Source: Heliopora coerulea (Eukaryota > Cnidaria > Anthozoa > Scleralcyonacea > Helioporidae). From it: a stretch of 64,000 bases of DNA. The first letter of the stretch is position 1; each line of letters begins with the position of its first letter. Shown here in pieces: positions 54,686 to 64,000 of the stretch. The stretch is taken from contig JASJOG010000511.1 in assembly GCA_030142905.1 (NCBI GenBank), forward strand, positions 1-64,000. The letters run 5' to 3'. A program made the translations under genes and the position numbers. Below the pieces are notes generated by a model that had not been told where the DNA came from, ran no database searches, and saw only the letters and a program-made list of their open reading frames with translations.

Positions 54686-55640
54686 ATAACGTAGTCAGTC
54701 ATTCGTCTGCCATATTTGATAATAACGTAGAGCAATGCTCTTGAATACTGAGTGAACTAAAGAGTCCAACAAATTTCTGGTCTCTTTTTACAATCTGTTG
54801 CAGAAAACTCCTTTGAGAGCTCATCTCGCCTTTTCCTTTTTGTTCTCTTAGGACTTGTCAGTGCGAAGGGAGCTTTACGCCAAATGATGTTTTACGCAAT
54901 AATTAACTGATTATGGTATGTTGTCTAGTTGACAACCAATTGTCGATAAGCCGATTTTTTAAAGCAAGCCTATTTTAATACTGTTATTATTGTTTTTCGT
55001 TCTGGCAGTACTTCTCAGTATTTAAATAAGTAATGATTAATCAATGGTCACTTGTGTGATAAAGGAGTTAACATCGTGCTTGAAGTGTTACGGTCACTCG
55101 GGGTTGGTCATCTACTTTATATCATGACTCACTCACTATTAAATAACTAATTATTTGATTTTCAATTTCCGCAAAAGAAACGTTGGTTATTAGAAATTAC
55201 GATATTCACTTAATGAGATGCGGTAAGCAGGGCGATAATCACACTATTTTCAAGGGAAAACAGTTTTATAAATGGTTATCACGCTACTTCGAAAGGTTTT
55301 CACAATTCTCAGAACTGTTGAGTACAATAAATTCTGGTTTATACTTGAACATAAGCATAAGCATAAAGACAAAACAAAAAGCAAAACAAAGGAATAAAGT
55401 AAAGCCTGCGACATAAAGATCGTCATTAGCGTAAGCATAAGCGTTTGATCATAGTTCCAGCATAAGCGAAGAGCTGAACAAAAGACGAAACAAACAACAT
55501 TGCAACTCCCAGAGGAGATGCGATGTTTTGTTTTCGCATTGACCTTTTTGTTATCCTTATGTCCTTATGACCCTAGGTGAACCAGGCTTAGGATTTAACG
55601 CTTCTGTTGAAACAATGAATTGTGGGTGTGTCATGAGATA
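54686..55640. other. Upstream region of C1q copy C with MITE A
   Basis: No gene. Contains a MITE A copy (55333-55590; ends CTGGTTTATACTTGAACATA and GTGAACCAGGCTTA) and, at about 55608-55640, the conserved promoter block shared with the tandem copies. Confidence 0.55.
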
Positions 55641-55713
55641 AATCGTATATAAGACGGTTTCTTTGCTAGTTATCATCGTATTCGAAGAAGTAGAATATAA
55701 CATATATTACAGC

Positions 55714-56543
55714 ATGGCATTCGTCGGAGTATTGTGGTTTAGTTTATTCGTTGTGCTCTCTGCTGCACCTGGCCTTACTTTAAGCAACAACCTTCCTAAC
55801 TCGACCTTTATTGAGCTAGAAAAGATGGTCATTTCTCCACAGGAAGATTCAAAGATTACAAAGCGCTTTGTCGGTGGATATGTAAGTATGCTTTAATTGC
55901 AGTTATTTCGTGAAATAATCTGGGTCGTCTTCTCTCGTATGTCGCACCTAGATAAACATCAGTTATCTACTGTCTGTCTTATTTTACGATGTATTAAGTT
56001 GGCTTTCCAGTCTACCACGGTATTGCAGTCGTCATTTTTGTCAGAGCTTTCTTACTCAGCATCTTTTAATCGTAAGTTAACTGTGACGATTATTTCCCGT
56101 CGGGTATTTTGGGCTGAATACGCGAATACTTTCTGTTCTGGTAGAAATGTCTATCCAGTTCCTTTGGCTAAAATCACAGCCCGAATTCATCCAGACTTTT
56201 GTAAACGACTGTTCTTCCAGGTGTGTGTGTTGTTGTCTCAAGGCTCGATTCCTCGTTTGGATAATCTAACTAAAGTTGCAATACGTCTGCAAGGCTCCAC
56301 TGAGTTTATCGAATACATCAGAACGAGCTATCCTACGCAATAACTTTGTCGTAATTTTCAACTTTTGTTCATTCGTTCATTCGTTCATTCGTTCGTGTAA
56401 CCCAGCTGGTTTAGGTTTGGTTGGTAATGACACTAACTATTCATTATTTTTGTTTCGTGTAGAAATCCGGAATAACTCTGAATTTTGGGCAAGGAATGCG
56501 AGATTTTATTCTTCATGGCAAAGGTTACGGTGTTTATGCGACG
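55714..56543 (+). pseudogene. C1q-type gene copy C, exons 1 and 2 only
   Basis: Exon 1 (55714-55881) encodes MAFVGVLWFSLFVVLSAAPG then a linker ending KRFVGGY, with a GTAAGT donor. Exon 2 (56463-56543) encodes GMRDFILHGKGYGVYAT with a GTTTGT donor. The TATA box is at 55646-55652, 68 bp upstream. Signal peptide and splice sites are intact, but no C1q exon follows before copy D begins at 62269. Either exon 3 was lost, or the transcript splices to the C1q exon at 63724 as an alternative 5' end of copy D. Status as pseudogene is therefore a guess. Confidence 0.6.
56367..56396. repeat. (GTTCATTC)n short tandem repeat
   Basis: Three full tandem copies of an 8-bp unit followed by a partial one. Confidence 0.8.
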
Positions 56544-58317
56544 GTTTGTGTTCGTAATCGTGAAGTATATTTTGAGCTGCTTAAATTCTCAAAGAAAAAG
56601 AGCACGTGAAACAGAAATGTAGTATTGAAAGTGGCTTTGTTGTTTATTTGGGCGGGCGGGTTAGCTGAAGATCAAAATAAACATCTGGCAATCAGAATAT
56701 TGAAAGTGATCAAGCTTATTTTTATTTGCAAAGAAAAACGCACCAACCTATTCGCCTTATCCCCAATCGAAGTGAATAACTGTTCTTGAATAACTTCATG
56801 AGTTTTAAATCACTAAATAAATTGTACAGGACCTATTTCAATGATTATTTCACCGACTTTCTTGTCAGTAAAAATATTTCAGTTAACGTGTCCTCAATGC
56901 ATGGCGGTAGAACTTCAGCGTAACCTAGGTTCATTGATCCAACGATTCTAAGCGCATGCAAAGAAAGGACAAGTGCCAACATCTTTTTATTGTCTCCAAA
57001 AAAACAAATTGCCTATAGTATTATCACTGTAAAAACACATAATTGAATAATGGGGAGAATGCATTGAATGAGAAAACGTTTTCACCTGATTGTCGCTGCT
57101 GTACTAAAGTTCCTTGAAAAATCATCTTACATTTTAATCATCTTGCATTTTTTGGCACCCCAACATAGCCGCTTCCGCGTCCTTTATAATTTTCCTATTG
57201 AAAATTCCACATGACTATTCACATTTGATCATTTGTGTTTTGCGTCTATCAATTGTGAGATCTGGCATGTGTTGTTTTCGTAAGGGTGAGGCGGATGGTT
57301 AGATCTGTGTATTAATTCGTGTTCAAGCGATATTTTTTACCAGTACATAATGACCCATGAAACCTTTGTCATCAATCTGAGTCATTTTAGCTTTAATATT
57401 GTTTTACAGTACCCTCGGCGGACACGATAATATCAAAATTAAACTCCTATGTGATCACATGTGAACAGTGATGTAAAATTTTCATAAGACTTGAATCCTC
57501 GCGAATTGAGTGAAAACATATCCAGGCCGTTAAAGAATAATATTTGTCTTTTTGTAAGCCAAATCTCTTTCCAAACTTTTCGTGACAAAATTATTTGCTT
57601 GCAGTGGGAACTTTTTCATCGCAAAGGTTCCGAACAGGATTTTGTTCGTTGGAAACGGCGTATTAATATTAACTAATATCGCATCAACATCTCGAGGATG
57701 CAGATGTTTAGATAATTTTCTTAGCACTCATTTCCAGCGGCGAAGGCCAGAGTTAACAAGTGGGGACGTGGAGGGAGGCTAGCAGCCCGTGTTCTTCAAA
57801 GATTGACTCAAGTATTGGATGAGAGATGTGGAGATGATATAGTCATTTTCACACGACGGTAGGACTCTACCGTTCTTGTAAAGACTGTATATCCCCTGGA
57901 TGTATTCTCTTCATATTTCAGTGAATCTAGTTGACTATAGTTCTGAAAATTGGGGAGATAGGAACCCCCATCATTCCCTTAGTCTTACCGCTGCTAGAAC
58001 TTTAAAACATAGGAATTCGATTGAGAAATGCTTCAACACGACTGCAGGGGTGAAGGTTCTCATGAGGAGCAAGTGGGGGAAAAGGAAATTAAAACTCCGA
58101 CTGTCTAAACCATGTGATCTCGAGACAATTTTGTCAAAATAGCGATCACTTCGTATAACCTTCCAATGTAGTTTAGCACAAAAAAACATTTAGCGTCGAA
58201 AAACTTGCCAAGACTGCAGGTTTAACAAAATTAATTAATAACAAAATTAATTCCAAAAACAGAACCAATAAAAGTACAAAGCACAAGAACCAAAAAAGAA
58301 CAAACTGTAAAATAATA
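56544..58317. other. Gene-free stretch after C1q copy C
   Basis: No supported gene, terminal repeat or RNA. No C1q exon 3 homology was found here. Confidence 0.5.
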
Positions 58318-61300
58318 AAAATGAATTAACACGAAAAAGTTAAGGGCCTCTAATCAGTCCTTTGAGATTGAAAAGACAATGATACATCCGAAATGATTGT
58401 ACTACCTACACTAACACTTAATTAGGTACATTTTTTACAGTTCCATCGTCGTGGTCTTGGACACAATGATATCTCTTGGAAACCACCAATTAACAGTCTG
58501 CCGATTTTCACCCTGATGTATCCAATAGCTGCCGGGCTGTCTACTAGCAAGATTTCTGCAATGAGCTCTAAAGACTGGAATTATCCCTGCAAACTGTGTT
58601 TCTAAGCCATCATGGAGGCTGATATTTAAGTCGTTTGTTTTAGTTTCTTGCATTTCATAGTCTTAGTTTTGAGCATATGACTCCGTTTCAAATAAAACGT
58701 ATTGTAGTTGCTACTCCTATTCAGAACACAATTCACTTTACTGACAGAAAGGCTTTGCTCGAAACTTTGGAATTCTTGTTGATCAGATACGGTAGTTATC
58801 AACCTCATAACCTTTTACGACATGTAGGTCAATTTGCAGATCATCACAGTTCCCTACGAGATAAAACACTTAACTTATAGGGGAAAACTTCACCCAAATG
58901 TCAGATTTTTTTCAGTTTTCTTTTTCATCCTTACCAAGTAGAGGACAATGTCCGTGGGACTGCATAATTGACAGAACTAACTGTCAATGAAAAGTAAAGG
59001 TTCAAAGAAACTTTTTCCCACGCGTGTTTTTGATCTTCATGGCTGCTCTCATGTCGGCTTCATTCACTTGTGGGATCAAGTGCAACGAGATATCGTTCCA
59101 TTCTATTTACAGTTTAATGGATTTCTGCTTATAACACGCTCTGCCTCTTTCTGAGGATGACATTCCTAAGGCACAAAGACACCTTTATACGGAGATCCTA
59201 GATCACTGTTCATCGTGTTGTTCAAAGAAAAACTCATTTATTGTTCAAGAAAAAAAATACAAGGGAACATACTAACAGTTTCCTGTCTATAAATGTGATA
59301 AAACCCCGCTTACTTTTCTCCTCAAAATTTTTCGACTCAGAAAACAAATTTTCAAACTTTCTTCGATAATTAGCGTTTGAATAAGAGGTTTGTTTTTGTA
59401 GTCAGTTAAAAAACTCGCAGTTCGTGCTTTTGTAATCGTAAGATATCTTCGTTTTAATACTTTTATTTCTTGTTATTGATATCAACGTACACTCACATAC
59501 ACTTCCTGCTCTCTCTGAACGTTGTCGCCCTTACATCACTTACGGCTCATTACATTTTATATCGAATCTGAAACACTCGGCTATCGCCGGCTTGGCGTTC
59601 CAATTCCGATAAAAGACTCTTGCTCAATTTTTAAATATTACTTGACAGACCAGCAAATAATGACCAGTTCCCTTATTAGTCAGCTGGATACAACTACTAG
59701 AACGCCCTGCGGTTTTAGGCACAGACCATTGAGCTCTAAGAAAACTGCAACGACATATCGTTGTTCCAAGCCTCTCTATTGAATGAAGCCGACATTGGGG
59801 CAGCCATGTAGGTCAAAAACACGAGTGTGAAAATATTGTATCGAACCTTTATTTTTTATTGACAGTTAATTCTGACAAATATGCTTTCCTACGGGCATTA
59901 TTACTAAGAATAAAACAGAAAAATGCTCAAAAATCTGAAATTTAGGTTAGGTTTTCCGCAATAGGTTGGGTGCTTTATCGCGTACAGAACAGGGATGACA
60001 TGCAAATTGACCTACATGTCAGCTTCCATGTTGCCTTTAAAATGCAGTATGCAGGTATCGTTCCAGTCATTTTAGAGTTCAATGGCAGAGACACATTATC
60101 GCTGTCGCCGTGTCGCTCGAGCTTAGCGATACATTTGTGCTGTTACCAAGGCTTGTCGCTCTGTCGATGTCTCTGGGAACGCGTCGCTGAAATCGCTGAA
60201 TCACATGAAATCGCTGACTCGTTGCTGAATCACTAGCGAAAAATTTCAAAGTAGTGTCGTTCCGAGAAGGTTCTAATCAGCGTAAATTGTACCACGTTCT
60301 TTATGATATCTCATGCACGGAAGGACTATAAGAATGAGAAAATGAAGTTGAATGTTAGGGAAAAGATGGAGTTAAAGATGTTTTCCACAAGGCAAAATTT
60401 ATCGCGTGAATCGACATTTCTTTGTGCAAATTCAATAGGTTTCTCAATAGTAACAGTCGAGAGCCTATGAGAAAAAAGGAAAAGTCACTTCGTGCGATAA
60501 AATTTTCCTAGTGGAAAACACTTCAGTTGTTCAAATCATCCGCTTTATCGCTGGCGAATTTTACAGTGAGTCTCTCCACTTGTTGCTTTGTCGGCGGTTG
60601 CCTGGTAACTGGGCTCTGACAATTTGGCGACGCAATAGTGTGTCTGAATTTTTTTCATTTTCATGCAAACATTCAATTCCTAAAGCGAATGGAAAGACTA
60701 TTACACCGATGAATATTATTAAAAAAGATTTCGAAAGGCATTTTTGTAGTTTTATTCAGAAGGTGCATAAGGGGAACCGGTCATTTCGATAAAAGATTTA
60801 TTTGTTGACCCGTTCAGGCAGGATAATTTAGGCCTGGCTTTTACTAGTGACATAAGCATAAGTTCCACAGTTAGCACTTCATCGTTAACTGAACTCTTTG
60901 TAGTTCACCAATACAAAGAGATTCACAAACCATGAAGTGCCTACTGCGCTTGCGTATGACGTTATACTTATGCTGAAGTCGCTAGTGAAAACCACGCCTT
61001 AACTTTTGTTTCTTGTTGTTATTTCATTTCCGCTTTCTTTTATGATGAATTCTTTGGCTGCAATGACCGGTTCGGTTCCCTTACAACGTCAGCTGAATGC
61101 CGATACCCGAATACCTTGAGGGCCGTTTATAAGTGTGATTTTGCACGTTGAGATTGTCATCCTGGTGTATGTAATGAACTCATGACAATCTATTCACCAA
61201 GATATCAACATATAATTCGCTAGTTTGTCCTCGACGTTTTCATCAGTAAAACAGATACTCTAAGAAGTCCAATGCCAGGCACCAAATCGTATGTGTAAAC

Positions 61301-61740
61301 AGCCCTTTTCGACTTTGCCTTTTTCATGCAAATATTTAATACCCAATGGGAATGGAAAGACAGTTGCTGCAATTAGCTTGGCAAAGAAAGTTTCAAAAAG
61401 CTTTCTGGTACTTGCATTCAGCAGATAAACAAGGGTAACCACGGGCATTTGCTGGTGTACGAGAACGGTATACATGAGAGGGTTAAAGGATAAAAAAAGG
61501 TCTCATTATCCAGCATATATATATATAAAGGAACTTTTAGGCCATGATGAGGGCTTCTCTTTAATTTAAGTCATGAGGAGTTCATTTACCATTATATCAT
61601 TGTTGACTCAGTTTCTCTCGTTCTCGACAGGTTTATAATTTACTTCCAAACGTCATAAAAATATTCATGAACTTTCTACCATAAATTTCGCCTTTTCTAT
61701 AAGTTTGTTCGGCAAGTTAAATGCTTGTTTCGAAACTTCA
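58318..61740. repeat. Segmental duplication, partner 46365-48900, with extra insert
   Basis: Gene-free. The extra segment (about 59481-60360) contains inverted copies of nearby DNA: 59770-59880 is the inverse of part of 58980-59120, and about 60000-60085 resembles the inverse of 58560-58640. It ends in a run rich in TCGCTG (60085-60240). MITE B at 60381-60518 and MITE A at 60831-61000. Confidence 0.65.
60085..60240. repeat. Quasi-tandem TCGCTG-rich cluster
   Basis: Irregular repetition of TCGCTG, TCGCTGAATC and variants over about 150 bp. Higher GC than its surroundings and absent from the partner duplication at 46365-48900. Confidence 0.6.
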
Positions 61741-62200
61741 GATTAAGGTACCAAAGTCGAGTATGGACCGGGAGGAGTTAATGAAAGACAATTATCTTGG
61801 CTAATGATAAAAAGAATGTTATCTATTGGGTGTAGCTGAACTTTATGGCATATATGTATTCATAATTTATCTACTTTTTACACATTATCGTTAAAAATAT
61901 TTTTCGGATGGTCACTTAGCACAAATGATATTTTAAACATCTAAATACTTTTGATCTCATTAACAATCTGTGGTGAAACCTGAGAGCTTAACTCAAGTTT
62001 TCCTTTTGTTCTTTCGGAGTTTTGAAAATGCGAAGGTAACTTTAGGCTTATTGAAATTTTTTGTACACTTTGACTAATCATGGTATGTCATCTCATTGCG
62101 AACCAATTACCGCTCAGCCGCTTCCTCGAAGCCTACTTATTTTAATACCATTATTGCTGTTTTTCGTTGATGCATTACTTCCTGTTACTCAAATAAATCC

Positions 62201-62208
62201 TATATAAA
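62201..62208 (+). promoter_or_regulatory. TATA box of C1q copy D
   Basis: TATATAAA, 68 bp upstream of the ATG at 62269, the same spacing as in copy C. Confidence 0.6.
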
Positions 62209-62268
62209 GACGTTGCTAGACGTACTAACTTCGTATTTCAAGAAGTACTGTAGAAGATACAGCGTAGT

Positions 62269-64000
62269 ATGGCGTTGGTCGGAGTATCATGGTATGCTAT
62301 GTTCCTCGTGCTCTTTGCAGCACCTTGCTTTATTTCAAGCAAGAACCTTCCAAAATCGACCTCCAATGAGCAAGAAGAGATGCTTTCTTCTCCACAGGAC
62401 GATTCGACGATCAGCAAGCGAGTAGTTCCTGGATATGTAAGAGAGCTTTTATTGTGATTATTTTGTGAAATAATTTGGGTCTTCTTTTCTCTTAACTCTT
62501 AACTGGGTTAATGTGAATTATCTACAGCCATTTGATTTTAAAGTACCTTAACTCTTTCGACGCGAAGCTTTCCCTTTGATGAGTAAAATAGTCTGGCGTT
62601 AGCCGGAGTAAAGTAATACAAGTCTTATGCCGCCGAGTTAAACTTGAATTGTCTTTCTAAGGTATCGTGGTAGAGTTGCATTTATTCAGGCTATTTCTAA
62701 TCATGAGATAACTGTGAAAATTATATCCCGCCCATTCGCGGTTTAGTAGGTTGAGAATTTCTGCCGTTGTAGAAATCTTAGTCCAGTAAATCTCAATTAC
62801 ACTCGAATTCATTATGAACCCCTTTTAAAATATCATCCTGCAATTACATGTTGGTAATCTTCGATTAGTGGATTGGGTTCTGAAATTTCATTTCTGCATC
62901 TAAAGCAACGCCTTGAGGTTGGTTCAGTGAAGCCATCAACACAACGCAATTTTCGTTTCATGTAGAAATCTGGAGTAACTCTGAACTTTGGACAAGGAAT
63001 GAGAGATTTTATCCTTCGTGGCAAAGGTTACGGTGTCTACGCACAGGTTTGTAGTCGTTAATCGTGAAGCATTAATTCCCTTAAATTTTGGAGGAATACA
63101 TCGCGAGAAACACCAACATATATGCAGTATAGACCGAATGCATTCGCACGATAAGCAACCTACTTGGAAGACAACTTCTGAGTTCGGACATTAAAAAGGT
63201 TGAATTGTTTATCACACATCTTTCTGTTTATAAGTATTCTTCCTTCAATTGGAGAATAAATGCAAGTGGTCCAATAAACGTGACCTGCTAGTCGATACCT
63301 CTAGGGAGGTCAATTTGAAATTAGAATGACGACTTGGGAAGAGAGTTGAGACGAAAATGGCAATTCTTACCGTCTAATCTATCTGATATCATGTTAATGC
63401 TATCATAACGTGTACCACGTCAAACCTTTCAGTTTAGCTTAGTTAGGGAAAGGAAGCGCCTAACGTTAACAATTCTGGAGTGTCCTATGTCTTCATTTAC
63501 CTCCCCTTCCCGTCGATGTTTCAATCAGGTGATCTTAACATGTGGAATATTGAGAGCATCAAGTCTTTGAAAAAAAAAAAAAAAAAAAAAAGATTTTGCG
63601 CCATTCTTAATTAAATCTTTGTCCTTAAGGTCAGTTCGTAATTAATCTCAGAATTAGGTTATTCTGTAAAGCGAAAGGATATATTTATTTTTACTTTGGA
63701 TTATTGTACTATTAATTCTTCAGCATCATCCTGCCTTCCAAGCAACCCTCACCAGTGGTGACATTGGACCTAACTACGCTCTCGGTGCAATCAAATTCAA
63801 CGACGTTTCCTTCAACATTGGAGGTGCTTATAACCCATCGACAGGAAAATTTACTGCACCAGTAGATGGCATTTATCTTTTTAGTGTGTCGTACTTGCAG
63901 CGCAATGGATATCGTAGCTACGTTCGACTTATGAAGGATAATACGGTATACAGCGATTTACATGCCAACCATAGAAATTACGATCAGTTGAGCAAAACTG
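62269..64000 (+). CDS. Secreted C1q-domain protein, copy D (3' end beyond window)
   Basis: Exon 1 is 62269-62436 (MALVGVSWYAMFLVLFAAPC signal peptide; linker with KR), exon 2 is 62966-63046 (GMRDFILRGKGYGVYAQ) and exon 3 runs from 63724 to the window edge (HHPAFQATLTSGDIGPNYAL ...). All donors and acceptors are intact, with a TCTTCAG acceptor before exon 3, and no stop appears in the visible 92 codons of exon 3. The most complete plus-strand member of the cluster and the best template for judging the broken copies. An A22 run (63570-63591) lies in intron 2. The last ~40 codons are outside the window, so integrity of the C-terminus cannot be confirmed. Confidence 0.8.
63570..63591. repeat. A22 homopolymer in intron 2 of copy D
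   Basis: Twenty-two consecutive A residues. Possibly a retroposon tail or simple slippage; no element is recognised upstream. Confidence 0.85.

Noticed and set aside
55897..56343. 148-residue ORF between C1q copy C exons 1 and 2.
   Set aside because: It lies in the intron between well-supported splice sites, and no family match is recognisable.
1..64000. tRNA, rRNA or other standard RNA genes.
   Set aside because: None recognised by eye; a covariance-model scan would be needed to exclude them.

Overview
The window looks like animal nuclear DNA, most likely from a cnidarian such as a coral or sea anemone. The evidence is intron-containing genes for short secreted C1q-domain proteins, several Penelope-like retroelements (PLEs) with GIY-YIG endonuclease tails, hammerhead-ribozyme repeats, hAT transposons and MITEs, and one large A+T-rich Polinton/Maverick. 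The species cannot be fixed from the sequence alone.

Layout. 1-1771: a broken C1q gene. 1950-3085: intergenic DNA that recurs at 53498-54685. 3515-4057: three hammerhead-like ribozymes in diverged repeat units, followed by TA-rich microsatellites. 4607-22523: a 17.9-kb Polinton with ~443-bp terminal inverted repeats and a perfect 6-bp target duplication (CAGGGT). It is inserted in the last codons of a PLE (22530-25262) that also carries a 549-bp hAT-type MITE. 26405-27078: another PLE fragment. 27091-44040: a ~5.97-kb unit in tandem, almost identical for about 2.7 copies, each with one three-exon C1q gene on the minus strand. 45117-46158: a C1q pseudogene. 49330-53510: a PLE fragment split by a 3.55-kb hAT element whose transposase has one nonsense codon. 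55714-56543: C1q exons 1 and 2 with no visible exon 3. 62269-64000: an apparently intact C1q gene cut by the window edge. The spaces between are diverged segmental duplications and MITEs.

Polinton logic. Two gene blocks diverge from a 21-bp A+T spacer at 10809-10829. The leftward block has an integrase (DD35E plus chromodomain), a frameshifted membrane protein, a candidate major capsid protein, an A32-like packaging ATPase and a small coiled protein. The rightward block has a 416-residue unknown, a broken small membrane protein, a candidate minor capsid protein, two proteins with phage-tail-fibre-like repeats and lectin-like ends, three small membrane or coiled-coil proteins and a protein-primed-type family B DNA polymerase. 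No adenain-type protease was found. Most genes start directly at a TATAAATAAATG-like motif.

Most unusual signals: (1) a family of GC-rich double hairpins with 3-nt loops scattered through the Polinton, including four in-frame copies of one ~20-bp element in the polymerase gene; (2) the TATAAATAAATG motif fused to start codons; (3) phage-like tail-fibre repeats in an animal Polinton; (4) a small retrozyme-like hammerhead array; (5) the recent C1q triplication. Three 1-base frameshifts and one in-frame stop mean this Polinton copy is either decaying or carries sequencing errors.
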